Positions 36,355-44,802 of a stretch of DNA of 64,000 nucleotides are shown piece after piece (positions within the stretch are counted from its first letter, which is position 1; every line of letters begins with the position of its first letter). Below the pieces are notes generated by a model. That model ran no database searches, was not told where the DNA came from, and saw only the letters and a list, made by a program, of their open reading frames with translations. Both the position numbers and the translations under genes were made by a program. Origin of the DNA: Janthinobacterium sp. 1_2014MBL_MicDiv (lineage in GTDB: Bacteria > Pseudomonadota > Gammaproteobacteria > Burkholderiales > Burkholderiaceae_D); the NCBI RefSeq assembly GCF_001865675.1, contig NZ_CP011319.1, positions 6,324,001 to 6,388,000 on the forward strand, read 5' to 3'.

Positions 36355-37461
36355 ATGGCGCAATTCTGTAAAAAGTGCGGCACCGCCCACACGCCCGACG
36401 CGCGTTTCTGCGATGAGTGCGGCAACGCCGTGAACACCGCGCCGGCGCCAGCATCGTCGCCTGCAGCGGCGCAGGTGCCGACGCCGGCGCCGGCACTGTC
36501 CGGCGTGAAGCGGCGCCACCTCATCCTCGCCGGCGGCGTGCTGGCGGTCGTCGTCGTGGCCGGCGGCGCCCTGGCGTGGCTGCTGGCGCCCGAGGCGGCA
36601 TCGGCTGGCAGTTTCAGCCGCGCCATCGACGCCCACCTGGCGGCGGACGAGGCGGCGCGCGACAAGCTGCTGTGCCTGTCCAACTTGCCGTACCAGAAGG
36701 AAGAAATCCGCGTGGCGTCGTACGACAGTTCCACGCGGCAATGGCTCGATGCGCTCGTGCGTAGCGAGCTGTACACAGGTCCCGTCGAGCAGAGCAGCGG
36801 CGGCTGGATCGCGCAATCGCAGTTTGTCTACACGCTGGCCGCCCCCGGCAAGGCGGCCTTGCGCGGCGACAAGCTGTGCGTGGCCAAGGGCGTGAAAGTG
36901 GCCAGTGTCAGCGGCTACGAGCAGGTGCGCGAGCTGGGCGGCCAGCAGGTGGCGATGGCCACGGCCAAGCTGGCCTTGACCGATGAGGCGGCGTGGCTTG
37001 CCAAGTCGGCGGACCGCGCGCTGATCCTGGAACGCCTGCCGCACGGCGACCTCGAAGTGCAGCTGCCGCTGGCGCTGGTCGACAAGCAGTGGCAAGTCAC
37101 GGACCGCGTGCAGCTGAACCAGGCGGCCATGGCCATGGCCGCCGCCATCGGACAGTCGCCGGCCGTGCAGGGTGCGGGCATGCTGGACAAGCTGAAAAGC
37201 GTGTTCAGCTTTGGCGGCCACCCGCTGGTGGGAAAATGGCAGGCGCCGAGGGGCAATGTCCTGGAATTTACGCGTGACAGCGTCATCGAAAATGGCAAGG
37301 TGACCAAGGGCACGTTTACCACCGAAGGCAATGTCGTGACGCTGGCGCCGGAAGGCGCGGGCGGAACGGTCATGCGGATTAGCCTGAGCAACAATAACAA
37401 CACGGCGCAGGTCAGCCTTGGCGGCATGCGCGTGGGAACCCTGCAGCGCGTGCGCGATTAA
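36355..37461 (+). CDS. Zinc-ribbon membrane protein, cluster gene 4
   Basis: A 368-residue protein starting with a zinc ribbon (FCKKCGTAHTPDARFCDECG), an Ala/Pro linker, one membrane helix near residues 55-77, and a periplasmic domain of about 290 residues. The last 80 residues (HPLVGKWQAPRGNVLEF, VVTLAPEGAGGTVMRI) look like a small lipocalin-type beta domain. It starts 8 bp after gene 3, and a terminator closes the unit at 37502. The ribbon-helix-outer-domain plan is like TcaA-type envelope proteins, but similarity beyond the plan was not seen. Confidence 0.78.
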   Translation: MAQFCKKCGTAHTPDARFCDECGNAVNTAPAPASSPAAAQVPTPAPALSGVKRRHLILAGGVLAVVVVAGGALAWLLAPEAASAGSFSRAIDAHLAADEAARDKLLCLSNLPYQKEEIRVASYDSSTRQWLDALVRSELYTGPVEQSSGGWIAQSQFVYTLAAPGKAALRGDKLCVAKGVKVASVSGYEQVRELGGQQVAMATAKLALTDEAAWLAKSADRALILERLPHGDLEVQLPLALVDKQWQVTDRVQLNQAAMAMAAAIGQSPAVQGAGMLDKLKSVFSFGGHPLVGKWQAPRGNVLEFTRDSVIENGKVTKGTFTTEGNVVTLAPEGAGGTVMRISLSNNNNTAQVSLGGMRVGTLQRVRD

Positions 37462-37501
37462 GCATTCCGGCGCGGCAGCTTGCTGCCTTGCACCGTCCCA
37501 G

Positions 37502-37526
37502 AGCCCGGCGATGCCGGGCTTTTTTC
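37502..37526 (+). terminator. Terminator after the zinc-ribbon cluster
   Basis: AGCCCGGC-GAT-GCCGGGCTTTTTT, 40 bp after the last gene of the cluster. Confidence 0.9.
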
Positions 37527-37554
37527 ATGCCGGCATTGCGCTGGGCGGGTATTT

Positions 37555-37607
37555 ATCTTGACATCAAGATAGTTTGCATCCACACTGAATTATCTTAATG
37601 TCGAGAT
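37555..37607 (+). promoter_or_regulatory. Twin palindromes upstream of the EamA gene
   Basis: ATCTTGA-CA-TCAAGAT (37555-37570) is a perfect inverted repeat; ATCTTAA-TG-TCGAGAT (37592-37607) is an imperfect relative 37 bp downstream. The first contains a TTGACA -35-like hexamer (37558-37563). The shape is typical of MarR-family operators, but no MarR gene is in the window. Confidence 0.65.
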
Positions 37608-37613
37608 AGTCGT

Positions 37614-38495
37614 ATGACCTCTGCTCCTGCCCGCCCCGCCTGGGGCGATATCGTGCTCACGGCGCTGGCGCCCCTGATCTGGGGATCCACGTACATCGTC
37701 ACATCCGAACTGCTGCCGCCCGACCGTCCCTTCACGGCGGCGCTGATCCGCGTCTTGCCGGCCGGCTTGTTGCTGCTGCTCGTCATGCGGCGCCTGCCGG
37801 CGCGGCGCGACTGGGGCAGGGTGCTGATATTGTCCGCGCTGAATATCGGCGTCTTCCAGGCCCTGCTGTTTGTGGCCGCCTACCGCTTGCCCGGTGGCCT
37901 GGCGGCCGTGGTGGGCGCCATCCAGCCGCTGCTGGTGATGGGCCTGGCCTGGGGCGTGGAAGGACGCCGTCCGGCCCGCCTGGCCCTGCTGGCCAGCGTG
38001 CTGGGCGTGGCCGGCATGGGCGTTTTATTGTTGTCGCCGCGCACGGTGTGGGAACCGGTGGGGATTGCCGCCGCGCTGGGCGGCACGGCCTGCATGGCGG
38101 CCGGCACCTATCTGACGCGGCGCTGGAAGCCGGACTTGCCCGTGCTGGCGCTGACGGGCTGGCAATTGCTGCTGGGCGGCCTGATGCTGGCCCCCGTCGC
38201 CTGGCTGGCCGATCCTGCGTTGCCGGCCTTGTCGCTGCAGCAAGTGCTGGCTTACGCTTACCTGTGCCTGGCCGGCGCCTTGCTGGCCTACGCGCTGTGG
38301 TTTCGCGGCATCGCCCGCCTGTCGCCCGTGGCCGTGTCCTCGCTGGGATTGCTCAGCCCCCTGATGGCCGTCGTGCTGGGCTGGGCCCTGCTGGGCCAGG
38401 CCATGACGGGCTGGTCGATGCTGGGCTTGCTGCTGGTGCTGGCCAGTGTGCTGGCCGTGCAGTGGGCCAGCGCCCAATCCGCAACTACGCGCTGA
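37614..38495 (+). CDS. EamA/DMT family transporter
   Basis: A 293-residue membrane protein of the drug/metabolite transporter superfamily, with ten hydrophobic segments in two EamA repeats (about residues 10-135 and 147-285). The repeats begin APLIWGSTYIVTSELLPPDRP and ALGGTACMAAGTYLTRRW. Such proteins export metabolites or amino-acid derivatives; the substrate is unknown. The gene lies 6 bp after the second palindrome, so it is probably repressed by a MarR-type protein. Its 3' flank of about 200 bp holds the rbs promoter. Confidence 0.88.
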   Translation: MTSAPARPAWGDIVLTALAPLIWGSTYIVTSELLPPDRPFTAALIRVLPAGLLLLLVMRRLPARRDWGRVLILSALNIGVFQALLFVAAYRLPGGLAAVVGAIQPLLVMGLAWGVEGRRPARLALLASVLGVAGMGVLLLSPRTVWEPVGIAAALGGTACMAAGTYLTRRWKPDLPVLALTGWQLLLGGLMLAPVAWLADPALPALSLQQVLAYAYLCLAGALLAYALWFRGIARLSPVAVSSLGLLSPLMAVVLGWALLGQAMTGWSMLGLLLVLASVLAVQWASAQSATTR

Positions 38496-38589
38496 TTTTT
38501 GCGCAATGCTCCGCAACAGGCTGATGCCATCAGCCTGTTCGCTTCCCTCTGGGCGTCGTCTTTTTGCTGCACCGCACATACAGTTTTGC

Positions 38590-38643
38590 TTGCACTGGAA
38601 TGGGGCATTGAGGCACTATTCGCTTCGCGCAAACGTTTGCGCG
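38590..38643 (+). promoter_or_regulatory. rbs promoter and RbsR operator
   Basis: TTGCAC (38590-38595) and CACTAT (38614-38619), 18 bp apart, form a plausible sigma-70 promoter. CGCGCAAACGTTTGCGCG (38626-38643) is a perfect 18-bp palindrome with the central AAACGTTT of LacI-family operators, covering the expected transcription start 61 bp before rbsB. The operon's own LacI-type regulator (42311-43360) is the obvious ligand. Confidence 0.8.
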
Positions 38644-38703
38644 CCGTGAAATTCCACAAAAGCATGATGTAGACGTGCTTGACCAACAACTCTGGAGACG
38701 CTC

Positions 38704-39663
38704 ATGACATCCCGTATTCGCCTGAAAATGATTGCCGCCGCTGTCCTGGTGTGTGCCTTGCCCGCCGTGCCGGCGATGGCGCAGACACCTGCCAAACCGA
38801 AGGTGGCGCTGGTGATGAAGTCGCTCGCCAATGAATTCTTCCTGACCATGGAAAACGGCGCCAAGGCGCACCAGAAGGCGAATGCCGCCAAGTACGACCT
38901 GCTGTCGAACGGCATCAAGGATGAAACGGATACGTCGAGCCAGATCAAGCTGGTCGAGCAGATGATCGTCTCGCGCGTGAACGCGCTGGTGATCGCGCCG
39001 GCCGATTCGAAAGCGCTGGTGCCGGTGCTGAAGAAAGCCATCGACGCGGGCATCATCGTCGTCAATATCGACAACAAGCTCGACGCGGGCGCCTTGAAAG
39101 AGAAGGGCATCACCGTGCCGTTCGTCGGCCCGGACAACCGCAAGGGCGCCAAGGTGGTCGGCGATTACCTGGCCAAGCAGATCAAGAAGGGCGACCCGGT
39201 CGGCATCATCGAAGGCGTGTCCACCACGTATAACGCGCAGCAGCGCACCCTGGGCTTCCAGGACGCCATGAACGCGGCCGGTGCAAAAGTCGTCAGCGTG
39301 CAGTCGGGCCAGTGGGAAATCGCCCCCGCCAACACGGTGGCGGCCGCCATGCTGAATGCCAACCCGAATATCAAGGCTTTGCTGTGCGGTAACGACAACA
39401 TGGCCATCGGCGCCATTTCCGCCATCAAGGCGGCCGGCAAGACGGGCAAGGTCCTCGTCGTCGGCTACGACAACATCAACGCCATCAAGCCGATGCTGGC
39501 CGATGGCCGCGTGCTGGCTACCGCCGACCAGTTCGGTTCGCAGCAAGCCGTGTTCGGCATCGACACCGTGCTGAAAGCGCTGGCGCAGAAGAAGAAACAG
39601 GCCGAGCTCGGTGGCGTCATCGAAACCAAGGTCGAACTGGTCGCCAAGGGCGCCCAGTCCTGA
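38704..39663 (+). CDS. rbsB: Ribose ABC transporter substrate-binding protein
   Basis: Periplasmic ribose receptor of the Rbs importer. The 319-residue product has a signal peptide ending AMA (about residue 26), then a type I periplasmic-binding fold: VALVMKSLANEFFLTMENGA, LVIAPADSKALVPVL, VVGYDNINAIKP. It is the first gene of rbsBACRKD and lies 61 bp behind the operator. A large hairpin follows its stop, which may favour its message over the distal genes. The SS-like N-terminal and effector-binding residues are typical of RbsB rather than other sugar receptors, and the ribokinase and RbsD downstream fix the substrate. Confidence 0.94.
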   Translation: MTSRIRLKMIAAAVLVCALPAVPAMAQTPAKPKVALVMKSLANEFFLTMENGAKAHQKANAAKYDLLSNGIKDETDTSSQIKLVEQMIVSRVNALVIAPADSKALVPVLKKAIDAGIIVVNIDNKLDAGALKEKGITVPFVGPDNRKGAKVVGDYLAKQIKKGDPVGIIEGVSTTYNAQQRTLGFQDAMNAAGAKVVSVQSGQWEIAPANTVAAAMLNANPNIKALLCGNDNMAIGAISAIKAAGKTGKVLVVGYDNINAIKPMLADGRVLATADQFGSQQAVFGIDTVLKALAQKKKQAELGGVIETKVELVAKGAQS

Positions 39664-39678
39664 TCGTCTGATCCCGCC

Positions 39679-39723
39679 GGGGCCGGCGCCTGCCTACTCA
39701 TGCGAGTAGGTGGCGCCGGCCCC
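39679..39723 (+). promoter_or_regulatory. Strong intercistronic hairpin, rbsB-rbsA
   Basis: Arms GGGGCCGGCGCC and GGCGCCGGCCCC (12 bp, perfect) enclose a second stem CCTACTC/GAGTAGG with loop ATGC. There is no T run, so it is not a full terminator; it more likely protects rbsB mRNA or limits read-through into rbsA. Confidence 0.8.
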
Positions 39724-39748
39724 GCCGCCACCATCGCGGAGTTTTATC

Positions 39749-41299
39749 ATGCCTACCGACATCCCCCCGGCGCCAGCCGCCATCCCCTTGTTAACGCTCG
39801 ATAATATCGGCAAGTCCTATGTCGGCCCCGTGCTGGGCGGCGTGGCCCTGCGCTTCGCCCCTGGCCAGGTGCTGGCGCTGACGGGAGAAAATGGCGCCGG
39901 CAAGAGTACCTTGTCGAAGATCATCTGCGGCCTGGAGCAAGCCACCACGGGCACCATGCTGCTCGACGGCAAGCCTTACCAGCCCGCCTCGCGCGGCGCC
40001 GCCGAGGCGCTGGGCATCCGCATGGTGATGCAGGAACTCAATCTGATTCCCACCCTGTCGATCGCGGAAAACCTGTACTTGAAAAACCTGCCGCAGCGCT
40101 TCGGCTTCATCGACCGCGCCCGCCTCGAGCGCGATGCGCGCGAGCAGATGGAAAAAGTGGGCTTGGGCGGACTCGACCCGTGGACACTCGTCGGTGCGCT
40201 CGGCATCGGTCACCAGCAGATGATCGAGATCGCGCGCAACCTGATCGGTTCCTGCCGCTTGCTGGTGCTGGATGAACCGACGGCCATGCTGACGCACCGC
40301 GAAGTGGAATTGCTGTTCCTGCAGATCGAGCGCCTGAAGGCCGAAGGCGTGTGCATCATCTATATTTCGCACCGCCTGGAAGAACTCAAGCGCGTGGCCG
40401 ACCGCATCGCCGTGCTGCGCGATGGCCAGCTCGTGTGCGACGACGACATCGCGGGCCATTCCGCCGCCGACCTGGTCAGCCTGATGGTGGGCCGTTCGGC
40501 CGACGACGCCGTCGACCTGAGCGGGCGCACCATCGGCGCGCCGCTGCTGCGCGTGCGCGGCCTGGCGCGCGGCAAGGTGGTCCACCCCACCTCGTTCGAC
40601 TTGCGCGCGGGCGAAATCCTCGGCATCGCCGGCCTGATCGGCTCGGGCCGCACGGAATTGCTGCGTTTGATCTTCGGCGCCGACCGCGCCGACGCCGGTG
40701 CCGTGTACCTTGGCGACAGCGAGGTGCCCGCCGCCTTGCACTCGCCGCAGGCGGCAGTGAAAGCCGGCATCGCCATGATCACGGAAGACCGCAAGGGACA
40801 GGGCTTGTTGCTGCGCCAATCCATCGCCGTCAACACGACCCTGGCGTCGCTCGACTCCGTCAGTGGCGCCGGCTGGCTCAATGACGCGGCCGAAGCGTCG
40901 GTGGCCGACGACTATATCCAGCGCCTGGGCATCCGCTCGCGCAACAGCGCGCAAACGGTGGCCGAGCTCTCTGGCGGCAACCAGCAAAAGGTGGTGATCG
41001 CCCGCTGGCTGTACCGCGACTGCCCCGTCATGCTGTTCGATGAACCCACGCGCGGCATCGATATCGGCGCCAAGTTTGATATTTATCAGGTGCTGGCCGA
41101 ACAGGCACGCCAGGGCAAGGGCCTCGTCATCGTGTCGAGCGACTTGCGCGAACTGATGCTGATCTGCGACCGCATCGCCGTCATGAGCGCGGGCAGCATC
41201 GTCGACACCTTCGAGCGCGGCGCCTGGAGCCAGGACGCGCTGCTGTCGGCCGCCTTCTCCGGCTATTTGACTCCTACTTCCACTCCAGCTGCGGCCTGA
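39749..41299 (+). CDS. rbsA: Ribose ABC transporter ATP-binding protein
   Basis: Tandem-ATPase subunit of the ribose importer, 516 residues. The N-terminal half has Walker A GENGAGKST (residues 46-54), the Q-loop region with VMQELNLIP, and the Walker B LVLDEPTAML. The C-terminal half has an altered A-site (GLIGSGRTE) but an intact signature LSGGNQQKVVIARWL and DEPTRGIDIGAK, as in carbohydrate importers of this class (CUT2). ATG 39749 is chosen over an open start at 39710. rbsC begins 18 bp after the stop. Confidence 0.95.
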   Translation: MPTDIPPAPAAIPLLTLDNIGKSYVGPVLGGVALRFAPGQVLALTGENGAGKSTLSKIICGLEQATTGTMLLDGKPYQPASRGAAEALGIRMVMQELNLIPTLSIAENLYLKNLPQRFGFIDRARLERDAREQMEKVGLGGLDPWTLVGALGIGHQQMIEIARNLIGSCRLLVLDEPTAMLTHREVELLFLQIERLKAEGVCIIYISHRLEELKRVADRIAVLRDGQLVCDDDIAGHSAADLVSLMVGRSADDAVDLSGRTIGAPLLRVRGLARGKVVHPTSFDLRAGEILGIAGLIGSGRTELLRLIFGADRADAGAVYLGDSEVPAALHSPQAAVKAGIAMITEDRKGQGLLLRQSIAVNTTLASLDSVSGAGWLNDAAEASVADDYIQRLGIRSRNSAQTVAELSGGNQQKVVIARWLYRDCPVMLFDEPTRGIDIGAKFDIYQVLAEQARQGKGLVIVSSDLRELMLICDRIAVMSAGSIVDTFERGAWSQDALLSAAFSGYLTPTSTPAAA

Positions 41300-41317
41300 T
41301 CCGCCGGAAAGATTCCC

Positions 41318-42289
41318 ATGACCACCAACTCCTCTCCTTCGTATCTGCAGCGCAGCCTGGCCGACCTGAAAAACTATGCGGGCCTGATCGGCGCCCTGCT
41401 GGCCATGTGCGTGCTGTTCTCGTTCGCCAGCGAAAACTTCTTCACGCTGGCCACCCTCAGCACCCTGTCGAACAACATCCCGACCCTGGTGGTGATGGCC
41501 GTCGGCATGACCTTCGTGCTGATCATCGGCGGCATCGACCTGTCGGTCGGCTCCGTCATGGCGCTGGCCGCCTCCGTGCTGTCGCTGGCCGTCGTGCACT
41601 GGGGCTGGCCCGTGTGGAGCGCGGCCCTGCTGGGCATGTTCGTCGCCGCCCTGTGCGGCGCCACCACGGGCCTGATTTCCGTCGGCTGGCGCATCCCCTC
41701 GTTCATCGTTTCGCTGGGCGTGCTGGAAATGGCACGGGGATTGGCGTATCAAGTCACCAACTCGCGCACGGAATACATCGGCAGCGCCGTCGAAGGCATC
41801 AGCTCGCCCATCGCCTTCGGCCTGTCGCCCGCCTTCATCGCCTCGATCGCCATCGTCGTCATCGGCCACCTGGTGCTTACGCGCACGGTGCTGGGACGCC
41901 ACTGGATCGGCATCGGCACGAATGAAGAAGCCGTGCGCTTGTCCGGCATCAACACGAAGCCGTCGAAAGTGCTCGTGTTTGCCTTGATGGGTTTGCTGGC
42001 CGGCATCGGCGCCCTGTTCCAGGTGTCGCGCCTGGAAGCGGCCGACCCGAACGGCGGCGTCGGCATGGAATTGCAGGTGATCGCCGCCGTGGTGATCGGC
42101 GGCACGAGCCTGATGGGCGGACGCGGTTCCGTCATCAGCACGTTTATCGGCGTGCTGATCATTTCCGTGCTGGAAGCGGGCCTGGCGCAGGTGGGTGTGT
42201 CGGAACCGGTGAAACGCATCGTCACGGGCCTGGTGATCGTCGCCGCCGTGGTGCTCGACACCTACCGCCGCCGCGGCGAGCGCGCCTAA
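41318..42289 (+). CDS. rbsC: Ribose ABC transporter permease
   Basis: Membrane subunit of the ribose importer, 323 residues with about eight to ten membrane helices. The family block GIDLSVGSVMALAA, and EEAVRLSGINTKPSKVLVFA (the coupling region facing RbsA) with QVSRLEAADPNGGVG and GGTSLMGGRGSV, are present. It sits between rbsA and rbsR with 18 and 21 bp spacers, giving one transcript. Confidence 0.95.
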   Translation: MTTNSSPSYLQRSLADLKNYAGLIGALLAMCVLFSFASENFFTLATLSTLSNNIPTLVVMAVGMTFVLIIGGIDLSVGSVMALAASVLSLAVVHWGWPVWSAALLGMFVAALCGATTGLISVGWRIPSFIVSLGVLEMARGLAYQVTNSRTEYIGSAVEGISSPIAFGLSPAFIASIAIVVIGHLVLTRTVLGRHWIGIGTNEEAVRLSGINTKPSKVLVFALMGLLAGIGALFQVSRLEAADPNGGVGMELQVIAAVVIGGTSLMGGRGSVISTFIGVLIISVLEAGLAQVGVSEPVKRIVTGLVIVAAVVLDTYRRRGERA

Positions 42290-42310
42290 TCGCGGCAGAA
42301 AGCGCGTCCC

Positions 42311-43360
42311 ATGGCAACCATCAAGCAAGTGGCGCAGGCGGCGGGGGTGTCGTTTACCACCGTCTCGCACGTCCTCAACAATACCCGCCCCGTCAGCGAC
42401 GAGGCGCGCCGCGCCGTGCTGGCGGCGGCGGAACAATTGCATTACGTGCCCAGCGCGCTGGCGCGTTCCCTGCGCAGCCGCAGCACGGGCACCATCGGCC
42501 TCATCATCCCCAACAATACGAACCCGTATTTTTCGGAAGTGGCGCGCGGCATCGAAGACAGCTGCTACGCGGCCGGCTACAGCGTGATCTTGTGCAATTC
42601 CGATGACGATCCCGTCAAGCAGCGCGATTACCTGAACGTGCTGCTGACCAAGCGCTGCGACGGCCTGATCCTGTCCGCGCTGGCCGACAGCGATGGCGAA
42701 CTGCTGCGCAAGATGAAGGTCCCGGCCGTGCTGCTCGACCGCGCCCCCAGCGACTTGGCCATCGACGCCGTGGCCGTCGACAACCGCGCCGGCGGTGCCC
42801 TGGCCGCGCGCCACCTGCTGGACCTGGGACGCCGGCGCATCGCCTGCATCGCCGGACCCCGCGAAGTGAGCATTTCCAACGAGCGCATCGCTGGCGCACG
42901 CGGCGCCATGGCGGAGGCGGGTGCGGTGCTGGAATCGGCCCTGTGCCTGCATAGCGACTTTAGCAGCGCGGGCGGTTATGCGGCCGCGCTCGGCTTGCTG
43001 GCGCTGCCGCCAGGCCAGCGCCCGGACGCCCTGTTTTGCTGCAATGACTTGATGGCGTTTGGCGCCCTGCGTGCCGCCGCCGAGCGCGGCATTGCCGTGC
43101 CCGGAGAACTGGCCGTCGTCGGCTTCGACGATATCGACCTGGCCAGCTTCGTGCATCCGGCCCTGACCAGCGTGGCGCAAAACACGCGCGAGCTGGGCCA
43201 CATCACGGCCGCCTGCCTGCTGGCGCGCATCGCCGAACCCGGCTTGCCGCGTCAGCAGCGCAGCATCGCCCCCGAGCTGCACGTGCGCGGCTCCAGCGTG
43301 GCGGCCACGCCAGTACCTTTTTCTTTACCTGCAACTGAACTGATGGGAATGACATCATGA
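42311..43360 (+). CDS. rbsR: LacI-family ribose operon repressor
   Basis: A 349-residue LacI/GalR regulator. The N-terminal helix-turn-helix is at about residues 3-24 (TIKQVAQAAGVSFTTVSHVL), the hinge helix has the YVPSALARSLR block, and the rest is a periplasmic-binding-like effector domain (TIGLIIPNNTNPYFSEVARG). It sits inside the operon it should control, before rbsK, so it is autoregulated. The operator with central AAACGTTT at 38626-38643 fits a LacI-family protein with this recognition helix. Its stop overlaps the rbsK start by 4 bp. Confidence 0.92.
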   Translation: MATIKQVAQAAGVSFTTVSHVLNNTRPVSDEARRAVLAAAEQLHYVPSALARSLRSRSTGTIGLIIPNNTNPYFSEVARGIEDSCYAAGYSVILCNSDDDPVKQRDYLNVLLTKRCDGLILSALADSDGELLRKMKVPAVLLDRAPSDLAIDAVAVDNRAGGALAARHLLDLGRRRIACIAGPREVSISNERIAGARGAMAEAGAVLESALCLHSDFSSAGGYAAALGLLALPPGQRPDALFCCNDLMAFGALRAAAERGIAVPGELAVVGFDDIDLASFVHPALTSVAQNTRELGHITAACLLARIAEPGLPRQQRSIAPELHVRGSSVAATPVPFSLPATELMGMTS

Positions 43361-44271
43361 TCGTGGTTATCGGCAGCATCAATATGGACCTGGTCTTGCG
43401 CGTGCCGCGCATGCCCCTCCCCGGCGAAACCCTGACGGGCGGCGCTTTTCGAACCATTCCTGGCGGCAAGGGCGCCAACCAGGCCGTCGCCTGCGCGCGC
43501 ATGAGCGGCAAGGTCGAGGCGGGCGGCCAGCAAGTGGCCATGGTCGCTTGCGTGGGCGACGACGCCTTCGGCGCCACCCTGCGCGCGGCGCTGGTGGGCG
43601 ATGGCATCATCGATAGCCACATCAGCACCTTGCCGGGCGTGGCATCCGGCATCGCCTCGATACTCGTCGATGACAACGGCCAGAACAGCATCGTCATCGC
43701 CGGCGGCGCCAATGATTTATTGAGCCCCGCGCACATTGACGCGGCGCAAGGCTTGATCGAACAGGCCGACATCGTCGTGCTGCAGCTGGAAACGCCGATG
43801 GCCACCGTCGTGCATGCGATCAAGCTGGCCCGCTCGCTGGGCAAGACCATCGTGCTGAATCCGGCGCCGGCCGCCAGCCTGCCGGAAGGCGTGCTGGACC
43901 TGGTCGATTACCTGATCCCGAATGAAATCGAAGCGGCCATGCTGGCCGGCGTGAGTCCCGAGTCCGCCATCGACATTCCCGCGCTGGCGGCCGCGCTGCA
44001 AAAGCAGGGCAGCGACAACGTCATCATCACCCTCGGTAACAAGGGCGTGCACGCGGCCCTGTATGGCGGCGACACCATGTTCCCGGCCGAAGCCGTGCAA
44101 GCCGTCGATACGACGGCCGCCGGCGACACCTTCATCGGCGGTTTCGTCGCGGGCCTGGCGTCTGGCATGGACGAGGCGGAAGCGATCGGCCAGGGCCAGC
44201 GCGCTGCCGCCTGGAGCGTCACCAAGCCCGGCGCGCAAACGTCGATCCCTTACCTGCACGAGCTGTTCTGA
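43357..44271 (+). CDS. rbsK: Ribokinase
   Basis: PfkB-family kinase that phosphorylates ribose to ribose 5-phosphate. The 304-residue product begins VVIGSINMDLVLRVPRMPLP and has PGGKGANQAVACARM (sugar site), the active-site base in TTAAGDTFIGGFVAGLA, and LVDYLIPNEIEAAML. The ATG overlaps the stop of rbsR (43357-43360), coupling its translation to the repressor. rbsD starts 4 bp after the stop. Confidence 0.95.
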   Translation: MIVVIGSINMDLVLRVPRMPLPGETLTGGAFRTIPGGKGANQAVACARMSGKVEAGGQQVAMVACVGDDAFGATLRAALVGDGIIDSHISTLPGVASGIASILVDDNGQNSIVIAGGANDLLSPAHIDAAQGLIEQADIVVLQLETPMATVVHAIKLARSLGKTIVLNPAPAASLPEGVLDLVDYLIPNEIEAAMLAGVSPESAIDIPALAAALQKQGSDNVIITLGNKGVHAALYGGDTMFPAEAVQAVDTTAAGDTFIGGFVAGLASGMDEAEAIGQGQRAAAWSVTKPGAQTSIPYLHELF

Positions 44272-44275
44272 GACC

Positions 44276-44668
44276 ATGAAAAAATCACCGCTGCTCAATA
44301 TTGCGTTGTCGCAACTGATCGCTTCGCTCGGTCATGGCGACATGCTCGTCATCGGCGACGCGGGCTTGCCGTCGCAGCCTGGCGTGCCGCTGATCGACCT
44401 GGCCCTGACGCGCGGCATTCCCGGCTTCATCGACACCGTGCAGACGGTGCTGAGCGAAATGCAAGTGGAATACCATTTGCTCGCCAGCGAACTGCCGCAG
44501 CACAATCCGGCCATGGCGGCCCAGGTGGCGGCGCTCGGCTTGCCCGATGCGCGCCAGGTGACGCACGAGGAGTTCAAGCAGCTGTGCAAGGGCGCGCGCG
44601 CCATCGTGCGCACGGGCGAATGCAGTCCGTATGCCAACGTCATCCTGGTGGCTGGCGTCGTGTTTTAG
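44276..44668 (+). CDS. rbsD: D-ribose pyranase
   Basis: Interconverts beta-pyranose and beta-furanose ribose, so ribokinase receives the form it needs. The 130-residue product begins MKKSPLLNIALSQLIASLGH, with the conserved His in LGHGDMLVIGDAGLP, and ends with the RTGECSPYANVILVAGVVF block. It is the last gene of rbsBACRKD. In E. coli rbsD is first in the operon, so the order here differs. No terminator with a T run was seen after it. Confidence 0.94.
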   Translation: MKKSPLLNIALSQLIASLGHGDMLVIGDAGLPSQPGVPLIDLALTRGIPGFIDTVQTVLSEMQVEYHLLASELPQHNPAMAAQVAALGLPDARQVTHEEFKQLCKGARAIVRTGECSPYANVILVAGVVF

Positions 44669-44802
44669 CGCAAAGAAGTGTGAGATTGTTTGCCAAAAAC
44701 ATCAACGATCTTGCTGCCAGTGAAATAATTATCCATTGGCAAAAGGGACGGCTACAATAGGCTTATCCTGCCTGCCCGGCAGTTTCCTGATGGTTGACTG
44801 CC

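Noticed and set aside
39791..43282. A 1163-codon open frame on the minus strand under the rbs operon
   Set aside because: It is the mirror image of rbsA, rbsC and rbsR, a common effect of GC-rich codon use. It has His/Gln/Arg-rich composition without domains.
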